NCBI GenBank assembly: GCA_003216635.1
Contig: QCIO01000007.1
Span: forward strand, 30,422-94,421
Source of the DNA: Prochlorococcus sp. AG-402-L23
GTDB taxonomy: Bacteria; Cyanobacteriota; Cyanobacteriia; PCC-6307; Cyanobiaceae
Reading direction: 5' to 3'
DNA length: 64,000 nt
Part shown: positions 55,912 to 64,000 of the stretch, in pieces
Numbering within the stretch: position 1 is the stretch's first letter
Layout of the letters: each line of letters begins with the position of its first letter
Notes under the pieces: model-generated
Told to the model about the DNA's origin: nothing
The model's database searches: none
The model's input: the letters and a program-made list of their open reading frames with translations, nothing else
Translations under genes and position numbers: made by a program

Positions 55912-55940
55912 AAAAAAAAGCCACCTTTATTGAGGGTGGC
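55912..55940 (-). terminator. Intrinsic terminator after petF
   Basis: On the minus strand GCCACC (55940-55935), loop, GGTGGC (55925-55920) and then eight T residues (A run 55912-55919 on the plus strand). It lies about 46 bases past the ferredoxin stop and should end the petF transcript before the next minus-strand gene. Confidence 0.85.
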
Positions 55941-55985
55941 AGAGAAATAATCAATAATCAACTAAGAAAAGTTAATTTTTTATAA

Positions 55986-56285
55986 TTAATACAATTCTTC
56001 CTCAGCATGAGTTGTAATTGTTACATCAGATGTTGGATAAGCGACACACGTAAGAACAAAACCAGCTTCTAGTTGGTCATCATCCAAGAAACTTTGATCT
56101 GATTGATCAACACTACCTGAAGTAACTTTTCCAGCACATGTTGAACATGCTCCAGCTCTGCATGAATAAGGAAGGTCGATACCTTGTTCTTCAGCAGCAT
56201 CAAGGATGTACTGGTCATCAGGTACTTCAATAGTTGAATTTAGACCCTCACCTTCGTTGATGAGTGTAACTTTGTAAGAAGCCAT
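55986..56285 (-). CDS. petF: Plant-type [2Fe-2S] ferredoxin
   Basis: Soluble electron carrier accepting electrons from photosystem I. The cluster ligands are Cys42, Cys47, Cys50 ([13 protein letters not shown]) and Cys80 (VLTCVAYP), the standard plant-type spacing. It is 99 residues, acidic, starts [14 protein letters not shown] and ends in EEELY, as in the photosynthetic ferredoxin I. A terminator follows, so it is probably its own transcript. Confidence 0.97.
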   Translation of the reverse strand: MASYKVTLINEGEGLNSTIEVPDDQYILDAAEEQGIDLPYSCRAGACSTCAGKVTSGSVDQSDQSFLDDDQLEAGFVLTCVAYPTSDVTITTHAEEELY

Positions 56286-56419
56286 TTAAATAAGAAATTG
56301 TTGGTAGTTAATACCTATTAAATACATTTTTAACATTGATTGAGTCGATATGGGAGAATTTGAAGTAAAAAATGACACAATAAAATGTATTCAAGGGTAT
56401 CTATAAGAAAAACTTATAC

Positions 56420-57331
56420 TTAGGTGGGATCACTGACTTTTTGCGCAGAAATGCATGCCCAATCTTTTCTAGTTGATACATCCAATAATTTCAAGTTATT
56501 CTTAATTAATATTTTTATGATTTCATCTTTTTGCGAATTCAGAATTCCACTGAAAATGACTTCCCCATTGTTTCTCAAGCACTTATGTATATTCGGGATC
56601 ATTTCTTTTATTACTTCAGCAAGAATATTGCATAAAACAAAATCAAATTGTTTAAGTTGATTTTTTAAAATTACCTCATTAAAAGATCCCAAATAGGTAT
56701 TTAATTTTTTTAAATTTCCGAAATTTAGTTGAAAATTTGAGTTAGTTGAATTTATAGCTAAATAATCATTATCCACTGCACATACCTCTTTAGCACCAAG
56801 CAATCTTGCAGCAACACTCAAAATCCCGCTACCACTACCAATATCTAATACCTTTTTATCAGAAAATAGAATATTCTCCATTTTTTTCAAACAAAGATAA
56901 GTCGAAGGGTGACTTCCTGTACCAAAGGCTGCTCCAGGATCAATTTTTATGATTTGTTTATCTTTAAATTTTTCATTTATATTCATCCAACAAGGCAATA
57001 TTAAAAAATGATTTCCTACTAATTCAGGTGACCAATATTTCTTCCAGCTTGTCAACCAATCCTCTTCTTTAATGATACTCCAGTCAAAAAATTGATTATT
57101 AGGGGCATGAATGTTTAGAAGTTCGCTAATTATTTTTTCAAAATTACTTCTAGAACCCTCGCCCCAATCTTCAATTGGGAGCCATATATTCACCTCTTTT
57201 TTATTTTCATTTTTAATTAAATATTCAAATGAAAAACTAAATATTCCCAACTCATTTAATTTCCAAATAATAATATCTTCTGCATCACTTTCTATCTGAA
57301 AAGTTAGTTTATACCAATCTTTAATTTCCAC
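56420..57331 (-). CDS. prmA: Ribosomal protein L11 methyltransferase
   Basis: Methylates L11 with SAM as donor. The methyltransferase core reads [21 protein letters not shown] and the substrate/catalytic motif [12 protein letters not shown] with the family NLLA-like sequence [20 protein letters not shown] just before it is typical of PrmA. The N-terminal ~100 residues form the L11-binding domain. Length 303 is normal. The gene follows serA by 17 bases on the same strand. Confidence 0.93.
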   Translation of the reverse strand: MEIKDWYKLTFQIESDAEDIIIWKLNELGIFSFSFEYLIKNENKKEVNIWLPIEDWGEGSRSNFEKIISELLNIHAPNNQFFDWSIIKEEDWLTSWKKYWSPELVGNHFLILPCWMNINEKFKDKQIIKIDPGAAFGTGSHPSTYLCLKKMENILFSDKKVLDIGSGSGILSVAARLLGAKEVCAVDNDYLAINSTNSNFQLNFGNLKKLNTYLGSFNEVILKNQLKQFDFVLCNILAEVIKEMIPNIHKCLRNNGEVIFSGILNSQKDEIIKILIKNNLKLLDVSTRKDWACISAQKVSDPT

Positions 57332-57348
57332 TAATAGAGCAAGCCTCT

Positions 57349-58935
57349 TTATAAAGTAACTGGATTAGCGCTGGTAATTCCCTCTACTTCAATAATGGTG
57401 TCAAGCAACTTATTAGGAATTGGATCATCAATACTTAGAACCATCACAGCTTCTCCTCTAACAATTTTGCGCCCAACTTGCATTGAGGCAATATTTACAT
57501 TGTTGCTACCCAATAAAGAACCAAGCTTCCCAATAATACCAGGCATATCTCTGTGCCTAGTAACCAACATGTATCTACTTGGCGATACATTAACAGGATA
57601 TTGATCAATACTAATAATTCTTAATTCTCCATCAGCGAAAATGCTTCCTGCTACGCTATGATCTCCATTATCTCCATAAGTGGTTAATTGAAGCGATCCA
57701 CTAGCAAATTCTGGTCTTGCCTCATCTTTACTCTCTATTATTGAAATACCTCTTGAATCTGCTTCTAACGAAGCATTAACATAATTGATCCTATCTCCCA
57801 AAGCTTTACTTAAAAGGCCTTTAAGACTAGCTATTATTAATGGCTGGGAAGGGTGTTGAACGAATTCACCTTGTAGCTTTACTTCTAGTTTTTGTATCTG
57901 ACCACCTGAAAGCTGGCTTATAAGCAGACCCATTGTTTCAGCCAACTGCAAATGAGGTTTTAGACTATCCATAATATCAGGGCTCAAACCTGGAATATTT
58001 ACTGCAGTTCTAGCGGATAAACCAAGCAAGACATCTCTGATTTGTTCTGCAACATCAACAGCTACATTTGCTTGGGCTTCCCGAGTAGATGCTCCTAAGT
58101 GAGGAGTAAGTATAAGATTCTTTTCAACTTTCAAAAGTGGTGAATTAGATTCCAAAGGTTCTTTAGAAAAGACATCTATTGCAGCTCCTCCAATCAATGA
58201 TTTATTTAAAGCTTCTGCTAATGCTTCTTCTTCAATCAAGCCTCCTCGAGCACAATTAATTAATTTTGCGCTACTTTTCATACTCTTAAGCACCTCCATA
58301 TTTACTAAATTCTCTGTCTCTGGTGTCCGCGGTAAATGCAAAGTTACATAATCGGATTGTTGGAATAAATCGTCTATTTCAGATAGTTTAACTTGGATTT
58401 GTTGAGCTCGTTCAGATGAAACAAAGGGATCATATCCGCAAACTTCCATTCCTAATGCATTAGCAACTTTCGCTACATGAGCACCAATTTTCCCTAAACC
58501 TACTACACCTAATTTTTTCTTATAAAGCTCATTCCCAACAAATTTCTTTCTCTCCCATTTACCTAACAAAGTACTACTATTAGCAATTGGAATATGCCTA
58601 GATAAGGCCAACATCATAGCTATAGTATGTTCAGCAGCGGCTATTGTGTTCCCTCCTGGAGAATTAACAACAAGAACTCCTTTTTGTGTAGCAGCCTTAA
58701 CATCGACATTATCGACTCCAACTCCGGCTCTTCCAATAATTCTCAGTTTACTTGAAGAGTTAATAATTTCTTCAGTCACTTGAGTACCAGAGCGAATCAT
58801 TAAAGCATCATAATCTTGAATAATGGAAGCTAGCTCAGAGTCTGAGATTCCTATTTTCTGATCAACCTGAGCAACTTTTGAAAGAATATCGATTCCTGTT
58901 TGATCAATTGGATCTGTAATGAGAACTTTTGTCAT
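57349..58935 (-). CDS. serA: D-3-phosphoglycerate dehydrogenase
   Basis: First step of serine synthesis, NAD-dependent oxidation of 3-phosphoglycerate. N-terminal substrate domain, NAD-binding [22 protein letters not shown], the catalytic stretches [13 protein letters not shown] and [21 protein letters not shown] with the active His, then an intervening domain and a C-terminal ACT domain ([24 protein letters not shown]) for regulation. At 528 residues this is the long type I form. ATG 58935 fits. Confidence 0.97.
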   Translation of the reverse strand: MTKVLITDPIDQTGIDILSKVAQVDQKIGISDSELASIIQDYDALMIRSGTQVTEEIINSSSKLRIIGRAGVGVDNVDVKAATQKGVLVVNSPGGNTIAAAEHTIAMMLALSRHIPIANSSTLLGKWERKKFVGNELYKKKLGVVGLGKIGAHVAKVANALGMEVCGYDPFVSSERAQQIQVKLSEIDDLFQQSDYVTLHLPRTPETENLVNMEVLKSMKSSAKLINCARGGLIEEEALAEALNKSLIGGAAIDVFSKEPLESNSPLLKVEKNLILTPHLGASTREAQANVAVDVAEQIRDVLLGLSARTAVNIPGLSPDIMDSLKPHLQLAETMGLLISQLSGGQIQKLEVKLQGEFVQHPSQPLIIASLKGLLSKALGDRINYVNASLEADSRGISIIESKDEARPEFASGSLQLTTYGDNGDHSVAGSIFADGELRIISIDQYPVNVSPSRYMLVTRHRDMPGIIGKLGSLLGSNNVNIASMQVGRKIVRGEAVMVLSIDDPIPNKLLDTIIEVEGITSANPVTL

Positions 58936-59034
58936 TTAAGATTGGATCTTTAATCTTTTACTTTAACTTAATCTATAGTGTATGTATCTTATTTTATTAA
59001 TTTGAATAACACACAAACATTTGAGGATTGAAAT

Positions 59035-59601
59035 TTGACTAAAAGTATCGTGATATTTGAAGAAATTGATAAATGTATCCAACTATTTGAAGTATTCAAA
59101 GAAAAATCTGTAATGCTCTCTGAAGCAATTTTGATCCCACCAATAAGTGAGAAAATATCATCAGATGAAACAGAATTGCTAAATGCAAAAGCAAATATCT
59201 TATTCAAATCTCAAAATTTTGAAGAGGTAAGAATCTTAAATCCTAAACTTGATAGAAATATTAGACAAAAAGATATGAGTAGATGGCTAATGCCATTTGG
59301 TTTTTTAGCTGGAATAGCTTTTTCTAATATGACTAATTTATCTACCTTCAGCTTTCTTGGTTTAAATACCATCGGGGAATCATTAATTGGAGGTCTTTTA
59401 GGAATGGGTTCAGGTTATTTAGGAAGCATTGTTTCTTCTTCAAGTATCAACATCAATAGAAATAAAGAATTGAGATCAATTATTAATTTAAATAAGGAGG
59501 GTAAATGGCTTGTTCTACTTGAAAATCAAATTGGAACTGAATTACCTTGGGCTTTGATAAAACAATCAGAAGCAAAAGATATAATTTTTTTAGAAGGCTA
59601 A
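59035..59601 (+). CDS. Conserved cyanobacterial protein with two membrane segments
   Basis: A 188-residue protein: ~90 soluble residues, then LMPFGFLAGIAFSNMTNLST and IGGLLGMGSGYLGSIV as glycine-rich hydrophobic segments, and a soluble tail with EGKWLVLLENQIGTELPWALIKQ. The start is the TTG at 59035. The stop touches the ATG of the S4-domain gene, so the two are coupled in translation and probably in function. I know the gene only as a conserved hypothetical of picocyanobacteria. Confidence 0.7.
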   Translation: MTKSIVIFEEIDKCIQLFEVFKEKSVMLSEAILIPPISEKISSDETELLNAKANILFKSQNFEEVRILNPKLDRNIRQKDMSRWLMPFGFLAGIAFSNMTNLSTFSFLGLNTIGESLIGGLLGMGSGYLGSIVSSSSININRNKELRSIINLNKEGKWLVLLENQIGTELPWALIKQSEAKDIIFLEG

Positions 59602-60393
59602 ATGATTGATTTAAAAGGAATCTTAATAAATTCAAACTACAAAAAAGAAACTGAAGAATTAATAAATATTGCTAACTTAGCTTACAAAAACTGGGAAACT
59701 TATTGGACGGGATTTTATTCAACTTATGTTTGCGAGGAGATTTTAAAAGATTTTGAAAATTTAAATGATTTCAAATTTTTTATTTATGGAGGATTCTCCT
59801 CTTCTCAAAGATCTAGGATAGCTTGCTTTAGAGGAGATAATATTCCTGAAGAGGATGCGCTAAAAAGTAATTTTCCAGCTCAAGGAATAAAAATTAATGG
59901 CAATTTTTTATTTGATAATGCTACACAAGACGACTTTAGATCCCTCTTAAATGAGATTGGGTTAAATCAATTAAAAGTTGGAGATATATGGACTACTGGC
60001 GATAGGGGAGCACAAGGGATAATTGATAATTTAGATATTGAGTATATAGATGAAAAGATTTTTTATTTGAGAGACGTAAAAGTAAAAATTAATTTAGTTG
60101 GTATAGGTGAATTACAAATACCTTCTGAAAGATCAAAAAAACTTGTTAATACAGTAGAAGCTTCCACAAGATTAGACGCTATAGCTTCAGCAGGTTTTAG
60201 GGTATCACGAACCAAAATCATCGAAAGGATAGAAAATGGAATGCTCAGATTAAATGGAAGCAAAGTTAAAAAGCCAACTATTAATCTAAAAATTGGCGAC
60301 AAACTAGAACTTGAAAATAAAGGATTTATCGAAATTCTAAATTTAGAAATAACCAAAAGAGAACGATGGAAAGTTAAATTACTTAGAAAATGA
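59602..60393 (+). CDS. S4 RNA-binding domain protein, PSII-associated type
   Basis: A 263-residue protein with a YlmH-like N-terminal domain (YGGFSSSQRSRIACFRGD) and a C-terminal S4 RNA-binding domain (RLDAIASAGFRVSRTKIIERI, MLRLNGSKVKKPTINLKIGDKLE). It resembles the cyanobacterial/plastid group called photosystem II S4 domain protein, named for its phylogenetic distribution. A ribosome or RNA quality-control role is suggested by the YlmH relatives. The start codon directly follows the preceding stop. Confidence 0.85.
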   Translation: MIDLKGILINSNYKKETEELINIANLAYKNWETYWTGFYSTYVCEEILKDFENLNDFKFFIYGGFSSSQRSRIACFRGDNIPEEDALKSNFPAQGIKINGNFLFDNATQDDFRSLLNEIGLNQLKVGDIWTTGDRGAQGIIDNLDIEYIDEKIFYLRDVKVKINLVGIGELQIPSERSKKLVNTVEASTRLDAIASAGFRVSRTKIIERIENGMLRLNGSKVKKPTINLKIGDKLELENKGFIEILNLEITKRERWKVKLLRK

Positions 60394-60442
60394 AACGCAA
60401 CCTGCTATTTTCTTATAAGGGGGATTCAAAATTCTTCAATTT

Positions 60443-60514
60443 GGGCGATTAGCTCAGTGGTAGAGCACTACCTCGACACGGTAGTGGCCACTGGTTCGAA
60501 TCCAGTATCGCCCA
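60443..60514 (+). tRNA. tRNA-Val (GAC)
   Basis: Acceptor GGGCGAT pairs with ATCGCCC (60507-60513). The D arm AGCTCAGTGGTAGAGC and T arm CTGGTTCGAATCCAG are normal. The anticodon stem CTACC/GGTAG encloses TCGACAC: anticodon GAC (Val), with C at position 33 where nearly all tRNAs have U. No CCA is encoded. Confidence 0.93.
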
Positions 60515-60581
60515 TTAAAACTTTTGACGACCTAGGTTATATCCACAGAAAATAATTTCATTTTTTAGATTATTAAAAAAG

Positions 60582-61199
60582 ATGAAACTTAATCAAATAA
60601 TTAATCTACATAAGGGGCTCACTGCATTTGTAGTGATAGGTCTTATGATTTTTTTTGATAATTTTACTATAGCTCCCTACGTTTATTTAGCTCTGCATGG
60701 TACTTATGGATTACTTTGGCTTCTAAAAGAAAAGATATTCCCAGATCCTTATTTTAAAGAAAAAATCAATTTTTTAACTTCAGTTACTGGTTTTATTTTC
60801 CTTGGAAGTTACTGGTTAGCTCCCTACATTCTTATCTCATCTCAGAAATCTGTTCCAAACATCGTAATAGCTGCATCTGTATCTATAAATATAATTGGTG
60901 TGTTTTTACACTTTGCTAGTGATGCCCAAAAATATTTTTCTCTTAAATTGAAAAAAGATCTTATTAAAGAAGGATTTTTCAAAAATATAAGGAATACTAA
61001 TTATCTAGGAGAAATACTAATTTATCTATCATTCGCCATACTTTCAATGAGCTTGATTCCATTAGTAATTCTTGCAATATTTTTCTCTATTGTTTTTCTA
61101 CCAAGAATGATAAAAAAAGATAAATCGCTAGCAAAATATGATTCATTCGAAGAATACAAAAAGAAAAGTGGTCTTATATTGCCTAAATTAAATGCCTGA
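60582..61199 (+). CDS. Membrane methyltransferase-like protein (DUF1295/ICMT type)
   Basis: A 205-residue protein with five or six membrane spans. The C-terminal part (GFFKNIRNTNYLGEILIYLSFAIL) resembles the cofactor-binding region of isoprenylcysteine methyltransferase / DUF1295 family proteins, where RNPNYLGE is the common motif; here it is RNTNYLGE. The end has EEYKKKSGLILPKL. Whether it methylates a lipid or a quinone-like compound is unknown. The stop overlaps the start of the next gene by eight bases. Confidence 0.75.
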   Translation: MKLNQIINLHKGLTAFVVIGLMIFFDNFTIAPYVYLALHGTYGLLWLLKEKIFPDPYFKEKINFLTSVTGFIFLGSYWLAPYILISSQKSVPNIVIAASVSINIIGVFLHFASDAQKYFSLKLKKDLIKEGFFKNIRNTNYLGEILIYLSFAILSMSLIPLVILAIFFSIVFLPRMIKKDKSLAKYDSFEEYKKKSGLILPKLNA

Positions 61200-61743
61200 T
61201 AACAACTTACCAAGTTGGAGACAAGATTTAAAATCCGCTAGAAAAAAAGAGGGCAAATCACCCTCTAATAGATGGATACAGCTTGCAACAGTCAGCGAAG
61301 AAAACGAGCCAAGATTAAGAACAGTTGTTTTCAGAGGATGGTATAAAGATAATTCAATGATTATTTTTACAGATAGAAGAAGTGAAAAAATTGGGCATTT
61401 AAAATCTAACCCTAATGCAGAAATATTATGGTTCTTTTTGAAAACCAAATCACAATATAGATTCAAAGGAAAAATACGTGAATTAAGTGATAACAAAAAT
61501 TATTGGGATTTATTATCAGAAAAATCAAAAACTTCTTGGTTTTGGGGATCTCCTGGAAAGAAAATAAACCCAAAAGTCCAATCTACTCATGAAATATTAT
61601 CCAATCTACCCAAGTCAGAAAATTTTGTGGTTCTAAATTTTGAAATCGATTCAGTAGATCTTCTTAAATTAGAACAGCCTGTTCATAAACGATATCTTTG
61701 GGAAAAGATTAAGAAATGGGAAAAAGTTGAAATTAATCCTTAA
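61192..61743 (+). CDS. PPOX-type FMN flavoprotein
   Basis: A 183-residue split-barrel flavoprotein of the pyridoxamine 5'-phosphate oxidase family. WIQLATVSEENEPRLRTVVFRG, FTDRRSEKIGHLKSNPNAEILW and YRFKGKIREL follow the PNPOx fold; the C-terminus PVHKRYLWEK resembles the RL-W motif. It matches the cyanobacterial (Npun_F5749-like) branch more than canonical PdxH, so the substrate is not certain. It overlaps the preceding membrane protein gene and is probably cotranscribed. Confidence 0.8.
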   Translation: MPDNNLPSWRQDLKSARKKEGKSPSNRWIQLATVSEENEPRLRTVVFRGWYKDNSMIIFTDRRSEKIGHLKSNPNAEILWFFLKTKSQYRFKGKIRELSDNKNYWDLLSEKSKTSWFWGSPGKKINPKVQSTHEILSNLPKSENFVVLNFEIDSVDLLKLEQPVHKRYLWEKIKKWEKVEINP

Positions 61744-61817
61744 ATATTTCTAAATTGTATATTTAGGTTGAAAAACATATAGTGATCAGTCAGTTTTAAA
61801 AAAGAAGTTTTATTTAT

Positions 61818-61991
61818 ATGAATTTCTCAGAAATTCCAGAAAATCCTTTTATTTTTTTATCTTGTGTGACTGCTATAGGGCTGTTTATAAGTCTTTCTGA
61901 AGCAACGATTAAGATAAAACTTGAGAAGAGAAACAGTTATCGAAAAAGGTTAGAACTAATAAATAGTCTCTATCCTAAAAAATTAGCTTGA
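61818..61991 (+). CDS. Small single-span membrane protein, unknown
   Basis: ATG 61818 to TGA 61989-61991 encodes 57 residues: NFSEIPENPFIFLSC at the start, one hydrophobic segment (FIFLSCVTAIGLFISL), then a basic helical tail KIKLEKRNSYRKRLEL and LYPKKLA. The basic tail marks the cytoplasmic side. Its 3' end overlaps the convergent doxX gene by nine bases, as other real gene ends do here. Family unrecognised. Confidence 0.55.
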   Translation: MNFSEIPENPFIFLSCVTAIGLFISLSEATIKIKLEKRNSYRKRLELINSLYPKKLA

Positions 61992-62534
61992 AGTATCTGA
62001 GAGTATGTTCGCTTGCAGAAATTGAAATAAACCACCTTTGCTTGTTTCTTCTTTAACTTCAACTTGATTGGAAGGTTTTGCTTTTATTGAAGATATAATT
62101 TCCTCTTCATCTTCTGATTTCAAAATTCTGATAATGACTTCATCTAAGGAGAAATTACCAGGCCCTGTTAATGCAATTGAAGTTGCTGAAGCGAAATACA
62201 AAAGTAAAAGCTCTAGTAAGAAAATATTAAAACCTGAAGTAACAAGTGCATGATATATAGCGACAGAAATTGTTCCAACAATTGCCAAAGCTCCGAATCT
62301 TGTAGCTAAGCCAATAATTAGTAACCAACTACCACCTATTTCTGAGAATGCCGCTATATATGATAAAAATATTGGAAATGGGAGATGTAATGGTCTGACA
62401 AAGGCATCAGCGAAATTTTCTATATTTGCTAATTTCTCATAACCGTGATGAATAAGAACAGTTCCAGTTATAACTCTAAGAATTAATAAAGCAGTATCTT
62501 TGCTAAACGACTTGGTAAGAATTGTTGAAAGCAC
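61983..62534 (-). CDS. DoxX-family membrane protein
   Basis: A 183-residue membrane protein with four spans. The family motif is in LRVITGTVLIHHGYEKLANI near residue 22, followed by FLSYIAAFSEIGGSWLLIIGLATR and ALTGPGNFSLDEVI in the C-terminal half. The last ~40 residues are polar (EDEEEIISSIKAKPSNQVEVKEE-like) and probably cytoplasmic. DoxX proteins may form quinone- or thiol-linked redox complexes; no partner is next to it. Confidence 0.85.
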   Translation of the reverse strand: MLSTILTKSFSKDTALLILRVITGTVLIHHGYEKLANIENFADAFVRPLHLPFPIFLSYIAAFSEIGGSWLLIIGLATRFGALAIVGTISVAIYHALVTSGFNIFLLELLLLYFASATSIALTGPGNFSLDEVIIRILKSEDEEEIISSIKAKPSNQVEVKEETSKGGLFQFLQANILSDTSS

Positions 62535-62670
62535 TATAAAAAAATTATCCTTAAGTAAAAATAACTAGTCACATTATCCATCGTGGATTAAAGAGCAAAA
62601 GTCGCACCTAAATAAGTATTTATACTTACTTACCAAAAGAGTTATTTTTCTGATTAGGAATTCGACTAAA

Positions 62671-63825
62671 TTAAAAATTATTTTTTGAATAATTTTCTAA
62701 TATTCTCTGATTTATTTTTGGAATATTTTCTTTAAATTTTAAAAACCCTTTTTTGGCAAATTTCCAAGCAAATAAATCTTCATCCCTCACAAGATTAAAA
62801 ATTTTTTTTTGGTGTAAATTTTTAAACTCAGTTATGAAATCATAATTTTCTCCCACTCCAGGATAAATAATGTCAATTTCGTTGGAATTTTTAAAAGTAT
62901 TTTTCAGTGAATAAGGATCAATCTGTTCAACATTATCAAAATGCTCTACAAATTCAGAGACCAAATCTTGTTTAAATTTCAAAACAGATTCAGACAATTT
63001 AATTTGTCTTTGTTCATTTTTTAAAAGGATAATAAATACTTTTTTATAGCTTTTAAGTAAATTTTTAAGGGTTGCAAGGTGCAGGTCATTTTCAAACATA
63101 ATCAGATTATCTGATTTAGGATCCATGTCATTTTTATAAATCTCATCTTCTAATGGTATTTGATTAGATTCTTCAAGAAAAATTTGTTGATTACTTATTT
63201 TTTCTGAATTAAATCTATTATTTGAAAATTTTCTGAGGTTTGATGATGAAAAAAGATATTGCTTTCCCTTCGTTTGCAATCCTCCGACCCATCTCCAGCT
63301 AAGGAGATTAGATGCAGCATCACCATCAAAAAGATATTTAAAGAAAAACTCTGCTCCCAATTGCCATGGGAGGCCTAAATTAAATATCCAAGTACTCGCA
63401 AACCACATTCTTGTATGGTTATGCAAATAGTTGTACTGCTTTAATTCATGGACCCAAGAATTAAAAAAATCTATTTCTGTATCGCCATTAATTGCACTTT
63501 CATATAACTCATTATCAAAATCGAGATTATTTTCTGAAATAAAATTTCGCCAAACTTTAGGTCTATTTTCCATCCACCCTTTCCAGTAAACTCTCCAAAA
63601 TATTTCTTCAACAAATTTATTTGAATTTTTGATTTTGTACTTACTTTTAATATCATTAATCAGTTTATATTCCGATAATATTCTATGAGTAATGAAAGGT
63701 GATAATTTTGAAACCGAACTTACTTTATTTGGCCCAAAATCAAAATTTCTTAATTTTGCATAATCATTAATTTTGTATTTCGCAAAATTTTCCCAGGTAT
63801 TTTGAGCTTTTAATAAAAATGACAA
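62671..63825 (-). CDS. Photolyase/cryptochrome-like protein, domains in reversed order
   Basis: A 384-residue protein. Residues 30-200 are the FAD-binding photolyase domain: SKLSPFITHRIL, FVEEIFWRVYWKGW, YNYLHNHTRMWFASTWI and the FDGDAASNLLSWRWVGGL flavin site. In normal photolyases this domain is C-terminal. Here it begins at the N-terminus, and residues 240-370 then look like the alpha/beta domain that normally comes first: LIMFENDLHL resembles the opening WFRNDLRL motif, followed by VFIILL, NEIDIIYPGVGENYDF, and VRDEDLFAWKFAKKGFLKF. The order thus appears circularly permuted. The start is the TTG at 63825; the ATG just upstream is out of frame. DNA repair or light sensing is possible. Confidence 0.75.
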   Translation of the reverse strand: MSFLLKAQNTWENFAKYKINDYAKLRNFDFGPNKVSSVSKLSPFITHRILSEYKLINDIKSKYKIKNSNKFVEEIFWRVYWKGWMENRPKVWRNFISENNLDFDNELYESAINGDTEIDFFNSWVHELKQYNYLHNHTRMWFASTWIFNLGLPWQLGAEFFFKYLFDGDAASNLLSWRWVGGLQTKGKQYLFSSSNLRKFSNNRFNSEKISNQQIFLEESNQIPLEDEIYKNDMDPKSDNLIMFENDLHLATLKNLLKSYKKVFIILLKNEQRQIKLSESVLKFKQDLVSEFVEHFDNVEQIDPYSLKNTFKNSNEIDIIYPGVGENYDFITEFKNLHQKKIFNLVRDEDLFAWKFAKKGFLKFKENIPKINQRILENYSKNNF

Positions 63826-64000
63826 TTTCTCATAACTTTAAAAAATTTTTTTTTTATTGATAGAAATTTCAAAAATTTGCCTGCAAATTAATCCTTAAAA
63901 TTTTCTATTTCACATTTAAGTAAATATGTTTGATTGAAGTATTTAATTTAGACTCCTAATATGTACATTTTATACTCTTAAATCGCTCTCTGCGTAGGAG

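Noticed and set aside
63826..64000. Possible start of another gene at the right edge
   Set aside because: Short ATG frames here stop within six codons; only AT-rich leader sequence is visible.
1..64000. CRISPR arrays, insertion sequences, prophage genes or riboswitches
   Set aside because: No regularly spaced repeats, transposase or integrase motifs were seen, and no known riboswitch core was recognised in the leaders read by eye.

Overview
The window is a gene-dense, AT-rich stretch of a small marine picocyanobacterial chromosome. The gene set and order point to Prochlorococcus, most likely a high-light-adapted strain: a nickel superoxide dismutase module, a short high-light-inducible protein, a ClpR/ClpP pair, kaiB-kaiC without kaiA, an NblS-type sensor kinase, and several cyanobacteria-only families (DUF1825, DUF3086, DUF3119, PsbII-type S4 protein). 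No insertion sequence, prophage, CRISPR array or integrase was seen, so the region reads as core chromosome. The exact clade cannot be fixed without a search.

Layout. 1-1.9 kb: end of an FKBP isomerase, then sodN (Ni-SOD), its maturation peptidase sodX and, convergent and overlapping, a putative Ni transporter. 1.9-6.7 kb: trpC, lpd, a SpoU-type RNA methyltransferase (minus) and murA (plus). 6.7-12.4 kb: two overlapping unannotated small membrane ORFs, tRNA-Leu, argD, folC, then a FAD-linked oxidase and a cytosine-deaminase-like amidohydrolase. 12.5-17.7 kb: tRNA-His, miaB, and a wall/division run ddl-hypothetical-ftsQ-ftsZ, closed by the SRP RNA on the opposite strand. 17.7-24.9 kb: panB, hemW, PIN/TRAM protein, clpR, clpP, ilvC, cobD, hli and a small partner. 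24.9-26.2 kb: three small minus-strand proteins and hup. 26.8-33.2 kb: glgX, tRNA-Gly, a GPH-type transporter, an MlaE-type permease, DUF3119, DUF3086, plsY. 33.2-37.8 kb: pyrF, tyrS, DUF1825, a GIY-YIG protein, pepA. 37.8-44.7 kb: an envelope operon on the minus strand, purC-bamA-lpxC-fabZ-lpxA-lpxB-msrA. 44.8-51 kb: purD, nblS, kaiC, kaiB, rplU, rpmA. 51-64 kb: a methyltransferase, truB, SpoIID-like protein, rnz, a pentapeptide protein, ferredoxin, prmA, serA, an S4-domain pair, tRNA-Val, an ICMT-like protein, a PPOX flavoprotein, DoxX and an unusual photolyase-like protein.

How the genes work together. Most are single housekeeping steps packed tightly, with convergent neighbours often overlapping by 4-42 bases. 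The clearest functional blocks are the Ni-SOD module, the lipid A/outer-membrane operon (LpxC, FabZ, LpxA, LpxB with BamA), the division block, and the timing/light-stress block (KaiB, KaiC, NblS, Hli).

The best leads for new biology are: a photolyase-like protein whose FAD-binding and alpha/beta domains appear in reversed order (62671-63825); a pair of translationally coupled 35- and 36-residue membrane proteins with a good -10 element (6731-6945); and two genes (sodX and the SpoU methyltransferase) whose conserved N-termini lie upstream of any normal start codon, each of which would gain a start by one extra base in a homopolymer run.
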